From positions 1-64,000 of the forward strand of contig SIAR01000005.1 in NCBI GenBank assembly GCA_009691705.1: DNA of 64,000 bases, in the 5' to 3' direction. The translations under genes were made by a program, and so were the position numbers. The DNA is from Phycisphaerales bacterium. Lineage in GTDB: Bacteria > Planctomycetota > Phycisphaerae > Phycisphaerales > SM1A02. Below the pieces are notes generated by a model. That model was not told the origin of the DNA, ran no database searches, and saw nothing but the letters and a program-made list of their open reading frames with translations. Below are positions 33,664 through 42,806 of the stretch, in pieces. The stretch's first letter is position 1, and each line of letters starts with the position of its first letter.

Positions 33664-35117
33664 CGTCTGAACCTGTGTGCGCCGACCGTGGTTTCATGAC
33701 ACCACAAGAGTTGCGCGTGTCGGTCGCAGGCAGGTGGGCCGTCGCGCCAGCATCGTCGGACCCAACGCGGGGGGTCGGAACTGATACACGGTGCGATCTC
33801 TCTGGCCGAGTCTTCTTTGCATTGCATGGCGATCGTCACGATGCGCACGATCACTTGCTCGAGGCGGTGCGGGCAGGCGCGCGCATTCTGGTCGTTGAAG
33901 AGTCGAAGTGGCGCCGCATTCGATTGACAACGACCCAACCATGCGCAGTGCTCGTCGTGCCAGAGACGCGCGCGGCATTGCAGGCGGCCGCCGCGGCGTG
34001 GCGCCAAATGCTCACTGGAACCCGCGTTTTTGGCATCACCGGCAGTGCTGGAAAGACAACGACCCGTCGACTCATCGAGGGAGTGCTTGCGACCGAGTTT
34101 CAGGGATCGGCGAGCCCAAAGAGTTTCAACAATGACGTTGGCGTTCCAATCACGCTCTGCGGCGGACGGCGCGGCGACCATTACCTCTTGGCAGAGATCG
34201 GCATGAATGCGCCGGGCGAAATCGCGATGCTCAGCGCACTTGCGAAGCCTGACGTGGCAGTTGTGACGATGGTTGGCCGCGCTCACCTCGAAGGTCTTGG
34301 ATCGGTCGACGCGATCATGCGCGAGAAGTTTTCACTGGTTTCAGCGCTCAGCGCAGGAGGACTCGCCGTCGTGCGCGGCGACAATTCGTTGTTGGATGCT
34401 GCGCTTGAGGGAGCACTGCCCGCGGGAGTGCGCGTGATTCGCTTCGGCGAGGGTGTGGCAAACCATGTTCGACTGCAACGGCGCACGCCGCGGGTGGGTG
34501 GCGGACAACACCTCGACATCGTCGCGTGTGGCCGCAGTTTCGCGGTGGAGTTGGCGCTCGAAGGGGCACACAACGCTATCAACGCGCTCGCAGCGATCGC
34601 GATGGGAATCGACAGTGGGCTTTCGGATCAGCAGATATCGCGTGGGCTGGCGAGCGTGCGTCCCAGCGAGATGCGCTTCGTGCGGCAGCAGTTTGGCGAT
34701 CTCACGATTTACAACGACGCGTACAACGCGAATCCAGACGCGGTGCTCGCGGCGCTCTCGACTTTCACAGAGCTTGTGGGTTGCGCTCAACGCCGCGTTG
34801 TCGTGCTCGGAGACATGCTCGAGCTCGGAGCACAAGCGCCCGCCCTGCATGAAGAGATCGGTCGCGCAGTTGCGCGCGGAGTCGGTGGAAGCGCTCCCGA
34901 TGTCGCGATCTTTGTAGGACCACTGGCAGCCCACGCCGCAGCGGCCTGTCGAAGTGTTGGCGGGTGCAAGGTGGTTCAAGTCGCAGAGTTGAATCCGCTT
35001 GGTGTCAGTCGGGTCGTAAGCGAATTCGCGACGGGTGATGCGATCCTATTGAAGGGATCGCGCGGTGCGGCGCTCGAGCGACTGCTCGCATCTCTCCAAG
35101 AGCGACTGGCTGCCTGA
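33660..35117 (+). CDS. murF: UDP-MurNAc-tripeptide:D-Ala-D-Ala ligase
   Basis: 485 aa. It adds D-Ala-D-Ala to UDP-MurNAc-tripeptide. The P-loop is GITGSAGKTTT (about 126-134), then SFNNDVGVPITLCGG, AEIGMNAPGEIAML, VGRAHLEGLGS and YNDAYNANPDAVLAAL. The order of domains is that of MurF. ATGA overlap with murE and a 1-base overlap with mraY (TGATG) show one transcript. Confidence 0.96.
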   Translation: MTSEPVCADRGFMTPQELRVSVAGRWAVAPASSDPTRGVGTDTRCDLSGRVFFALHGDRHDAHDHLLEAVRAGARILVVEESKWRRIRLTTTQPCAVLVVPETRAALQAAAAAWRQMLTGTRVFGITGSAGKTTTRRLIEGVLATEFQGSASPKSFNNDVGVPITLCGGRRGDHYLLAEIGMNAPGEIAMLSALAKPDVAVVTMVGRAHLEGLGSVDAIMREKFSLVSALSAGGLAVVRGDNSLLDAALEGALPAGVRVIRFGEGVANHVRLQRRTPRVGGGQHLDIVACGRSFAVELALEGAHNAINALAAIAMGIDSGLSDQQISRGLASVRPSEMRFVRQQFGDLTIYNDAYNANPDAVLAALSTFTELVGCAQRRVVVLGDMLELGAQAPALHEEIGRAVARGVGGSAPDVAIFVGPLAAHAAAACRSVGGCKVVQVAELNPLGVSRVVSEFATGDAILLKGSRGAALERLLASLQERLAA

Positions 35118-36319
35118 TGCTTTACAACCTCACCGTTGCAGCGCAGAGTTGGCTCGATGATCGCGGTCTGTCGTGGCTGGTGATGGTGATGTATCAGCTC
35201 GAGTTTCGCGCTCTCTTTGCGGGATTACTCGCCTTTGTGTTGGTGCTCTCATTTGGACCGCGCATCATTGGTTGGCTCGCGAAGCGCAGGATTGGCGACA
35301 CTCCTGAGTTCGGCAACGATGGAGTCAACAAGTTGATGGAGAGCCGCGCCGGCACGCCCACGATGGGAGGCCTCATCATTTTGGGAGCATTGCTGGCGAG
35401 CACGCTGCTGCTGAGCGATGTGATGCACAATCGATACATCCACCTCGGAATCATCGTGGTGCTTTGGTTGGGCATGGTCGGTGGCTTCGATGATTGGCTG
35501 AAACTTACGCAGAGTCGTCGATCGTCCGGCACCCGCGATGGTCTAGTTGCGTGGGAGAAACTGCTCTTTCAACTCGGGCTTGGACTGGTCGTTGGATTCT
35601 TTCTCTTTCGAGCGAGTGGGCTCGATGACGCGCACGTCTTGAACTTGCCGTTTCAACGCACATACGTTCCGACCCCCTCAATCGAGACGATCATTCAGCC
35701 TCCTGCGCTTTCGAGTGGCGTGGTCGTGCTCGGCATCGGGCTCTTCACGATGCTCACAATGATCTGGATTGCCGGCGTTTCAAATGCGGTCAACATCACC
35801 GATGGGATGGATGGTCTCGCCACCGGCACGCTCATCATCGCGAGCCTTGCGATGATGGCGCTCGTGTGGATTGCTGGCAGTCCGCGCGCCGCATATTTTC
35901 TGATGGTTCCGAGTGTGGCTGGCACAGGTGAGTTGATGGTGATGGCAGGCGCGATGGCGGGAGCTTGCCTTGGATTCCTCTGGTTCAACTGCAGTCCGGC
36001 CCGCATCTTTATGGGGGATACGGGCAGCCTCGCACTGGGAGGACTGCTCGCATACATGGCGGTCGCGGTGCGGCAAGAGTTGCTGCTGCTCTTGATCGGC
36101 GGCATCTTTGTTCTTGAGATGGGAAGTGTGATTGCGCAAGTCTCGTGGTTCAAGTGGACGCGCCGAAAGTATGGAGAGGGACGGCGCATTTTTCGGTGTA
36201 CGCCGATTCATCATCACTTTCATCTCGGTGGATGGAAAGAGCAACAAGTTGTTGTGCGCTTCTGGCTGATCACTGTCGTCTTGACGATGGTGGCGCTCGT
36301 GAGCCTGAAGTTGCGCTGA
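35117..36319 (+). CDS. mraY: phospho-N-acetylmuramoyl-pentapeptide transferase
   Basis: 400 aa membrane enzyme with about ten TM helices. It makes lipid I from UDP-MurNAc-pentapeptide and undecaprenyl phosphate. Signatures: GGFDDWLKL, NAVNITDGMDGLATG, NCSPARIFMGDTGSLALGG and TPIHHHFHLGGW. It shares one base with the murF stop. The murD/ftsW/murG genes expected next in the dcw cluster are absent: a minus-strand gene follows instead. Confidence 0.96.
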   Translation: MLYNLTVAAQSWLDDRGLSWLVMVMYQLEFRALFAGLLAFVLVLSFGPRIIGWLAKRRIGDTPEFGNDGVNKLMESRAGTPTMGGLIILGALLASTLLLSDVMHNRYIHLGIIVVLWLGMVGGFDDWLKLTQSRRSSGTRDGLVAWEKLLFQLGLGLVVGFFLFRASGLDDAHVLNLPFQRTYVPTPSIETIIQPPALSSGVVVLGIGLFTMLTMIWIAGVSNAVNITDGMDGLATGTLIIASLAMMALVWIAGSPRAAYFLMVPSVAGTGELMVMAGAMAGACLGFLWFNCSPARIFMGDTGSLALGGLLAYMAVAVRQELLLLLIGGIFVLEMGSVIAQVSWFKWTRRKYGEGRRIFRCTPIHHHFHLGGWKEQQVVVRFWLITVVLTMVALVSLKLR

Positions 36320-36324
36320 GCGTC

Positions 36325-36888
36325 TCAGTCGCCGTGCAGTTGGCGCAGGCGGGGTGAGAGGCGCAGCACAAGTTGCACCCGTTCAAACTCACGCACCCAT
36401 TCGCCGAGCACTGTTGCGCTCTCATCCGGCGGGGGAACGGCTCTCGGCAGCTGACACGCTGCGCCGAGTTGATTTGCGGCGATGTGCCTGTACCGACTTA
36501 GAGTGCGATCACCCAGGAGGTGGACGAATTCGAACTCTTCGCTGAGCCAGAGCACTGTCGGCACGCGATTGCCGCCCGCGATGCGAACTTCGTTCGAGAG
36601 ATCGGCGTGTTCATCGCGATCAAGAAAGACGAGGTCGACCATCGGGCACCTCTGCGCGATGACAGCAAGCATTGGACCCTGCACCGCGCAATCTCCGCAC
36701 CAGAGTCCACTGAGGCACATGACGGGCATTCGGCGCGTGAATGAGGCAAGAAGTGACTGATCATCGGGTGGGAGTCGCAGCGCCGCGCCCTGACGGGTCC
36801 AGTTCGCCGCATGCGAGGGGCTCGTGGCGAGGTAGTCGGCGTACCCGAGTCCCTGCGCGTGTTTGGATTTGAGAAATGCGGCGAGCAT
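36325..36888 (-). CDS. thioredoxin-like protein with CGDC motif
   Basis: 187 aa. The active-site region is GLWCGDCAVQG (C64, C67), a CGDC variant of the thioredoxin CGPC motif, followed by a cis-Pro region NRVPTVLWL. No signal peptide is apparent, suggesting a cytosolic dithiol protein. The C-terminal ~60 residues are an additional helical part not found in thioredoxin itself. It is 28 bp from the TolC gene on the same strand and convergent with mraY. Confidence 0.78.
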   Translation of the reverse strand: MLAAFLKSKHAQGLGYADYLATSPSHAANWTRQGAALRLPPDDQSLLASFTRRMPVMCLSGLWCGDCAVQGPMLAVIAQRCPMVDLVFLDRDEHADLSNEVRIAGGNRVPTVLWLSEEFEFVHLLGDRTLSRYRHIAANQLGAACQLPRAVPPPDESATVLGEWVREFERVQLVLRLSPRLRQLHGD

Positions 36889-36915
36889 CAGCAGGATCGC
36901 GGGTGCATCGGGCTA

Positions 36916-38418
36916 TCAACTTCCGAGTGCCAGCACAAACGTCGCGCTGGCGGTAAGCAGTTCTGCGCGCGACTTGATCAATTCGAAGCGCGAATCGAAG
37001 AGGTCAGATTCGGATTGCAAGAGATCATTGATAGTGACGAGTCCGTTGAGGTAACTCTGGTAGACGCTCTCGTACGAATCTTGCGAAGCAGTCAACAGTG
37101 CTACGCCAGCCTCGTAGCGCTTCTGCGCTGAGAAGAACTCGAAGTAGCCGGTCCAAACTTCGCCTGTCGTTTGCAAGCGCAAGTTCTCGAGAAGCGCTTG
37201 CGCCGCGCGCACTTCGCTGCGTGCCTGCTGCAGTGCATGCGCGCGTTCGTATCCATCAAAAATCAGCCAACTGGCCGTCAGTTTCGCGGCGTAGGTTCCA
37301 AACGTGCTCGACGCATCTTGGGGGGTGTTTTGTGGGGCAGTTTGAACGTGGTAGTTCTGGCTCGAAACTCCCCCAAATCCCTCGAACGAGACGATGGGCA
37401 GAAAATTCGCCTCGGCCCGCTTGACCGATTCTTCGCGGGCGCGCACTTGTGATAGAGCAGCGACGATGTCCGGTCGTTGCTCGAGTGCCTGACGAATTGA
37501 GCCGTCAATGGCGCTGGTGAGGTTCTCGGGAAGTGGCAGATCGCTGAGGCGAACGATTTCGCATGGGCGATCCGCCGGCACTCCCATCGCAACCGACAGA
37601 CGCGCCTGTGATCCGTAGACGTCCGCTTTGGCATCCTCGAGGTCATAGTTCGCTTGCAAGAACTGCTGGCGCGCCTGCAAGACTTCAGGGCGGGTCGCAA
37701 GACCGACGGTCATGCGGTCTTCTGTGGCATCGAGTTGCTTGCGGGCAGTTGCGACATTTTCGTGGGCGGCTTCGCGCAGTGAGATTTTGGCGTCGAGCGT
37801 GAAGTAGGCAACTTGCACCTCATAGACCAGTTTCTGCATTGCGCGATTGAACGTGTAGTTCGAACCAATCAACTGCGCGCGTGCGCGGGCACTATCGGCG
37901 TCACGCCGTCCGAAATCCATGAGTACCCAGTTCAATCCAATGGCGGCGAGTCCAAGATTCTGCTGGTTTCGAATCGGGCCGATGATGTCTTGTTCTGGAC
38001 CGACCGAACCCGTCAAGAAGATGTCTGGCATGTACGCGGCATCGGCGATGCCGACCGTCGCCGCTGTGGCTCTTGCTGATTCCCACGCGGCTCGGGTGAC
38101 TGGGCTGTTCGAGAGCGCTGAGTCGACGCAGCGGGGCAGCGACATTCGCGCCGATTCTGCGGCAGCGCCGGGCCCATCCGAGCGTTGCAAAATTGGCAAG
38201 ATCGCAGGCTCTGTCGGAACTGCAGCCAAACTCACCGGCACGGCGAGTGGGGTGGCCGAAGCAGTAGCGCCGTGTGGAGTGAAGGCCACCGCTGAGTCTT
38301 TCGAGACGAGTCGGTCGATGTCCGCTGCGACGAAGGGACCGTCCATCACACATCCACTCATTACCTCACCAGCCACGAGTGTCGCAAGTGCGAGTGGGCA
38401 AAGTGTTCGCACGGGCAT
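36916..38418 (-). CDS. TolC-family outer-membrane efflux lipoprotein
   Basis: 500 aa. The N-terminal signal sequence ends in a lipobox-like MSGC (about 20-23), so it is likely an outer-membrane lipoprotein like NodT/MdtP. Two repeated helical halves follow (about 95-280 and 290-490) with typical OEP features such as EQRPDIVAALSQVRAREESVKRAEANFLP and GLVTINDLLQSESDLFDSR. It would form the exit duct of a tripartite exporter. It is divergent from ytcA and the MdtN-like adaptor, starts 35 bp apart. Confidence 0.9.
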   Translation of the reverse strand: MPVRTLCPLALATLVAGEVMSGCVMDGPFVAADIDRLVSKDSAVAFTPHGATASATPLAVPVSLAAVPTEPAILPILQRSDGPGAAAESARMSLPRCVDSALSNSPVTRAAWESARATAATVGIADAAYMPDIFLTGSVGPEQDIIGPIRNQQNLGLAAIGLNWVLMDFGRRDADSARARAQLIGSNYTFNRAMQKLVYEVQVAYFTLDAKISLREAAHENVATARKQLDATEDRMTVGLATRPEVLQARQQFLQANYDLEDAKADVYGSQARLSVAMGVPADRPCEIVRLSDLPLPENLTSAIDGSIRQALEQRPDIVAALSQVRAREESVKRAEANFLPIVSFEGFGGVSSQNYHVQTAPQNTPQDASSTFGTYAAKLTASWLIFDGYERAHALQQARSEVRAAQALLENLRLQTTGEVWTGYFEFFSAQKRYEAGVALLTASQDSYESVYQSYLNGLVTINDLLQSESDLFDSRFELIKSRAELLTASATFVLALGS

Positions 38419-38453
38419 ACACGCAGGGTAACACCTGCGTTAGTCTGCGCACG

Positions 38454-38714
38454 ATGCGAATGCGCGGCGAGTTTCTGTTGGCTCTCCTCGGCATCGTGGC
38501 GATGTCGGGGTGCGATCCAATTCTGAGCATTGATGGAGCGTTCTTTCCGGCGTGGCTGATGTGCCTCGTCGTTGCAGGGATGCTCTTGGCGATCATTCGA
38601 GGTCTTGTGCGGAGAGCGGGTGTTGAGCAATTCATCGGTCCAAGGCTGGTGGTTTACTTCTGTGTCTATCTCTCGTGCACGCTCGCGCTTTGGCTAGGGT
38701 TCTTTCGCACATGA
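38454..38714 (+). CDS. ytcA: YtcA-like small membrane lipoprotein
   Basis: 86 aa. The signal peptide ends in the lipobox MSGC, then DPILSIDGAFFPAWLMCLVVAGMLLAI, one TM segment, and another at the C-terminus (LVVYFCVYLSCTLALWLGFF). This layout and the GAFFPAW motif match YtcA of enterobacteria, encoded just before the MdtN adaptor. ATG 38454 or 38460 are possible starts. The stop overlaps the MdtN-like start (ATGA). Function is unknown, but it co-occurs with MdtNOP-type efflux. Confidence 0.78.
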   Translation: MRMRGEFLLALLGIVAMSGCDPILSIDGAFFPAWLMCLVVAGMLLAIIRGLVRRAGVEQFIGPRLVVYFCVYLSCTLALWLGFFRT

Positions 38715-39865
38715 GCGCCGCGCAACCACCGAATAACCCAACGATGGCGCCAGTGCGGGGATTCATCCCCGTCGCTCTTTGCCCGATTGTTGGACGGATG
38801 TTTGGAACTGGCGCGGTTCTGTGCGCCATGGTTCTGTCGTTTCTCACCTGGTGGGAACTCGACATTCGCCCGCGCACCGATGATGCCTATCTGCGCGCGA
38901 ACATCGTTGGAATCGCGGCAAACGTTGCGGGATATGTGACTGACCTTGCGGTTGTCGACAATCAACAGGTCAAAGTCGGCGATCTGCTCTTTCGCATTGA
39001 CGTGCGACCATTTCAAGCCGAACTCGATGTTGCCCTTGCCAATCTTGGCTACGTCGAGCTCGAGATTAGCGCACTCACCAACGCGATCGTGCAGCGCGAG
39101 GCAGAGGTAGTGAGTGCCGAGGCGATCGCTGATTACAACGCCCAGTATCTCGCCCGCATCGAACCACTCTTGCCAAAGCAGTTCGTCACACCCGATCAGA
39201 TTGATGCGGCGCAGCGCAACGTGCGGGCTTCAATGGCAGCCGTCTTGCAGGCGAAGGCGGGGGTCGCCCAAGCGCAAGCGAACCTCGGCCAGATTGGCGA
39301 TGTGAATGTTCGGCGTGCGAAAGCGCAAGCGACGGTCGTCGAGAAGCAACTGAATGTTGGATATTGCGAGGTGCGATCGCCCGTTGCTGGCTATGTGACG
39401 AACTTCAACATCTCTGCTGGGCAGTATGCGCAGCGCGGATCGCAAATCTTCGCGCTGGTCGACACGACCAACTGGTACTTGCTGGCGAACTTTCAAGAGA
39501 CTGACATTCGCGCCATCGAGCCAGGAATGGAGGTCGAGGTCTATCTGATGGCGTACCCGAATGCGAGGTTTCGCGGCACCGTGCAGGGCATTGGATGGGC
39601 GCTCTACGACCCAGATCAAGGATCGCATGGAGTGTTGCCGACTGTTTCGCCGACACTCGATTGGGTGCGACTCGCGCAACGCTTTCCTGTACGCATCGTG
39701 ATGGAAGGAACAGAAGCAAAGGCTCCATATCGCATGGGGGCGACCGCCACGGCGATTGTCGACACGAAGAAGAAGCGCGAAGTGCCAGCCATTCTCAAAC
39801 CACTATTGCCTGATGCGATCGAAAGATGGCTCGACACGTTGACCGTGCCAGCGACGAAGCAGTAG
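38711..39865 (+). CDS. MdtN-like HlyD/membrane fusion protein
   Basis: 384 aa. One N-terminal TM helix is followed by a lipoyl/beta-barrel region: DDAYLRANIVGIAANVAGYVTDL, a long helical hairpin (about 100-200), VRSPVAGYVTNFNISAGQYA and the beta-barrel with ETDIRAIEPGMEVEVY. It bridges an inner-membrane pump and the TolC duct. The order ytcA-adaptor plus divergent TolC resembles mdtNOP, but the inner-membrane MdtO protein is missing here. The stop is 3 bp from convergent mutS. Confidence 0.88.
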   Translation: MSAAQPPNNPTMAPVRGFIPVALCPIVGRMFGTGAVLCAMVLSFLTWWELDIRPRTDDAYLRANIVGIAANVAGYVTDLAVVDNQQVKVGDLLFRIDVRPFQAELDVALANLGYVELEISALTNAIVQREAEVVSAEAIADYNAQYLARIEPLLPKQFVTPDQIDAAQRNVRASMAAVLQAKAGVAQAQANLGQIGDVNVRRAKAQATVVEKQLNVGYCEVRSPVAGYVTNFNISAGQYAQRGSQIFALVDTTNWYLLANFQETDIRAIEPGMEVEVYLMAYPNARFRGTVQGIGWALYDPDQGSHGVLPTVSPTLDWVRLAQRFPVRIVMEGTEAKAPYRMGATATAIVDTKKKREVPAILKPLLPDAIERWLDTLTVPATKQ

Positions 39866-39867
39866 TG

Positions 39868-42582
39868 CTATTTTTCGTTCGCCTTCCACTTGCGGATCAA
39901 GTCGAAGGCTTGCAGCGGAGTGATCGCATCAATCGAGAGTTCGCGCAGTTCGCCCAGCAGTGGCGGCTCTGGCGGCGCTTGGGTGGGAGGGGCGAAGAGC
40001 AATCCCTGTGAATCATCGTGCTTTGCCCGCTTGCTCGGCGCGCTTTCGGCCGTGAGTGACTCGAGGATGCGCCGCGCCCGCTCGACGACGGCCGGGGGCA
40101 AGCCGGCAAGTTTTGCAACGTGAATTCCGTAAGACCGATCGGCGCGACCCGCTTCAATGCGGTGCAGAAAGATCACTTCATCTTTCCACTCGCGAACGCA
40201 GACTTGCAGATTAGCGATGGCCGTGTCGCGGTCTGGGAGGGCAGTGAGTTCGTGATAGTGCGTTGCGAAAAGCGTGCGCGTTCCGCGCGCCGCGAGCCAT
40301 TCTGTGATTGCCCATGCGAGGCTGAGTCCGTCGTATGTGCTTGTGCCACGACCGATCTCGTCGAGCACGACCAGGGTGCGATTCGTCGCGTGATGCAAAA
40401 TGTTTGCAGTCTCAGTCATCTCGACCATGAAAGTGGATCGTCCCGTGTGCAGTTCATCGCCAGCACCGATGCGCGCAAAGATGCGGTCGCACAGGCCAAC
40501 CGTGGCGCGCGAGGCTGGCACAAAACTTCCGGCGAGTGCCATGAGTGCGATGAGCGCGTTCTGCCGGATAAACGTCGACTTTCCAGCCATGTTCGGCCCC
40601 GTCACCAGCGCAAGTGTCGCATTTACGCGTTCTGCGCCGGGTGCGTCGGCGTCGGTGCGAGTCGTCCCCCCGAGTGTGCAGTCGTTGGGGACGAAGGATC
40701 TTGCGAGCGATCGATCAAGAACAGGATGGCGTCCCCCTTCAATACGCAAGATCGGCTGGTCGACGATCTCAGGTCGGACGTAGCCAAAGCGCGTCGCACT
40801 CTCGCCGAATGAGCAGAGGCAATCAAGTTCAGCGACGATGTGCGCATAGGCCGCGATCGCCTGGGCATTGTGTGACACCGCGGTGAGCAACTGCTCGAAA
40901 AGAATCTTCTCGCGTTCGATGGCCCGACTCTCTGCACTGAGCACCCGCTCTTCAAATGCCTTGAGTTCTGGAGTGATGTATCGCTCTGCGTTGCGCAGAG
41001 TCTGGCGGCGGGTGAATGTGACTGGCGCACGCGACGAGTGCGTGTGTGTGATCTCGATGTAGTAGCCAAAGACTCGATTGAATCCAGTGCGAAGAGTCTC
41101 GATGCCTGTTTCGCGGATGAGTTGGGCTTGGTAGTTGGCGATCCACTCGCCAGCATCGCGTTGCAACGCCTTCGCCTGATCGAGTTCGTCGTCGACGCCC
41201 TCGCGCAAAAGTCCACCTTCGCGTAAGTGAGTGGGGGGACTCTCGACGCATGACTGCACGATGTGGATGCCAAGTTGCGAAAGTGCGCCGCTGATCGCGG
41301 CGAGTCGTGCGCAGGTCTCGGCGAATGCGGGCGTTCCTTCGAGAATCTCGATCGCGCTGCCGGCGGCGGCGAGCGAGCGGCCGAGCGCGACGAGATCACG
41401 CGGAGTTGCACGGCGCATCGCGACGCGTCCGTGAATGCGCGCGACATCTTGGATGCGCGCGAGTACTGAGGCGAGTGATTCGCGCAGTGGTTGATCTTGC
41501 GTGAGTGCGGCCACCGCACTGTGACGACTCTCAATGGCATGACGATCGCGCAACGGAAAGCACAGCCATTCGCGCAGAAGACGGCGTCCCATGGGGGTAC
41601 GAGTTGCGGTGAGTGTTGCGAGAAGCGACCCATCCACTGTGCCTGCCAGCGAGGTGCGTTCGATTTCGAGCGCGCGCAATGTCCAGCCGTCGAGGATCAC
41701 CGACGTCGCGCGGTCGACAATGCGCGGCGGTTCGAGATGGGCGAGTGTTCGGATTCCAGCCGCGACTCCAGCGGCGCCATCTGCGGCTAGCCCCGCTTGT
41801 GTCTCGGTGAGGTATCCCAGAAGCCCGCCTGCGGCGCAGAGTGATGCGCCGTCGAGTGACCACGCGCTGAGTTGTGCGATTCCGTAGTGGCGACGAAGTG
41901 CCGCCGCGCACTCTTCGCTGCTCATCGACCATGGTGAGCGGGTTGTCACAGATGCGCGCAGTGATCGGGCGATGTCGGCGACTGCGATGCCAACAGAGCC
42001 GCCAACCGAAACGCTGCACTCTTGGGCGCAGACAACTTCTGCCGGAGCGGCTCGGGCAAGTTCGTCGGCGAGAGCATCTAGTGCGCAGGGAAGCACGGAA
42101 AATGCGCCCGTCGAAAGTTCAACGACTGCGACTGCGGCGCGACCGTCGACGATTGCGACCGATGCCACCACATTGCGCGCGCCCTCTTCGAGAAGGGCTT
42201 CATCGACGCGTGTGCCTGGAGTGACAACGCGCACAACCGCGCGCGCGACGATCCCCTTGGCCTCCTTTGGATCTTGAATCTGCTCACACACCGCAACGCG
42301 CTCGCCCTGTTCGACGAGGCGACGCAAGTATCCCTCGGCGGCGTGAAACGGAACGCCGGCCATTGGAATTCCAGATGTGCGCTCTGTCAGTGTGATGCCG
42401 AGCAACCTGTGCGCGCGGATCGCATCGTCGTCGAACATCTCGTAGAAGTCGCCCATACGGAAGAAGAGGATGCATCCGGGATGTTCGCGGCGAAACTGCA
42501 TGTATTGCCGCATCGCTGGCGTGTCGCGATTGGGCACGGGCGCATCTCTCTCTGGTTGAATTGTCTCTGGCGCCACGAACAC
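39868..42582 (-). CDS. mutS: DNA mismatch repair protein MutS
   Basis: 904 aa. Mismatch-binding domain motif FRMGDFYEMF (F-x-E), followed by connector, lever and clamp domains. The ATPase domain has Walker A TGPNMAGKSTFIRQ (about residue 675), STFMVEMTETA and Walker B VVLDEIGRGTSTYDG plus FATHYHELT. It recognises base mismatches and recruits MutL. A GTG start at 42582 is given; the core begins at about residue 24. It is convergent with the MdtN-like gene. No mutL in the window. Confidence 0.97.
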   Translation of the reverse strand: MFVAPETIQPERDAPVPNRDTPAMRQYMQFRREHPGCILFFRMGDFYEMFDDDAIRAHRLLGITLTERTSGIPMAGVPFHAAEGYLRRLVEQGERVAVCEQIQDPKEAKGIVARAVVRVVTPGTRVDEALLEEGARNVVASVAIVDGRAAVAVVELSTGAFSVLPCALDALADELARAAPAEVVCAQECSVSVGGSVGIAVADIARSLRASVTTRSPWSMSSEECAAALRRHYGIAQLSAWSLDGASLCAAGGLLGYLTETQAGLAADGAAGVAAGIRTLAHLEPPRIVDRATSVILDGWTLRALEIERTSLAGTVDGSLLATLTATRTPMGRRLLREWLCFPLRDRHAIESRHSAVAALTQDQPLRESLASVLARIQDVARIHGRVAMRRATPRDLVALGRSLAAAGSAIEILEGTPAFAETCARLAAISGALSQLGIHIVQSCVESPPTHLREGGLLREGVDDELDQAKALQRDAGEWIANYQAQLIRETGIETLRTGFNRVFGYYIEITHTHSSRAPVTFTRRQTLRNAERYITPELKAFEERVLSAESRAIEREKILFEQLLTAVSHNAQAIAAYAHIVAELDCLCSFGESATRFGYVRPEIVDQPILRIEGGRHPVLDRSLARSFVPNDCTLGGTTRTDADAPGAERVNATLALVTGPNMAGKSTFIRQNALIALMALAGSFVPASRATVGLCDRIFARIGAGDELHTGRSTFMVEMTETANILHHATNRTLVVLDEIGRGTSTYDGLSLAWAITEWLAARGTRTLFATHYHELTALPDRDTAIANLQVCVREWKDEVIFLHRIEAGRADRSYGIHVAKLAGLPPAVVERARRILESLTAESAPSKRAKHDDSQGLLFAPPTQAPPEPPLLGELRELSIDAITPLQAFDLIRKWKANEK

Positions 42583-42635
42583 AAGATTACTGAGCGCGGC
42601 GACGCGACCGTGCGAGCAGGAGGTCGATTGTTCGT

Positions 42636-42641
42636 TATACT
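42636..42641 (+). promoter_or_regulatory. -10 box of tRNA-Ala promoter
   Basis: TATACT lies 11 nt upstream of the tRNA-Ala 5' end and is the same hexamer seen before tRNA-Ile and tRNA-Met. No good -35 motif is found. It lies in the gap between the mutS start and the tRNA. Confidence 0.5.
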
Positions 42642-42652
42642 TTTCGAGGTTC

Positions 42653-42725
42653 GGGGTGGTAGCTCAATTGGGAGAGCGCTTGAATCGCATTCAAGAGGTT
42701 GTGAGTTCGATCCTCATCCACTCCA
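42653..42725 (+). tRNA. tRNA-Ala (anticodon CGC)
   Basis: 73-nt cloverleaf: acceptor GGGGTGG/CCACTCC (one G-U), D arm GCTCAATTGGGAGAGC, anticodon stem CTTGA/TCAAG with loop ATCGCAT (anticodon CGC), T arm GTGAG-TTCGATC-CTCAT, discriminator A. CCA is not encoded. Confidence 0.96.
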
Positions 42726-42731
42726 CTTTCG

Positions 42732-42759
42732 AAACCCCCGCCGATATGGTGGGGTTTTT
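42732..42759 (+). terminator. terminator after tRNA-Ala
   Basis: AAACCCC and GGGGTTT pair around CGCCGATATGGT, with TTTTT at the end. It begins 6 nt after the tRNA, so this tRNA is a monocistronic unit. Confidence 0.8.
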
Positions 42760-42806
42760 GATTGAATGACGTGATTTAGCCGCGCCCCATCCTATCCTTC
42801 GCGCTT

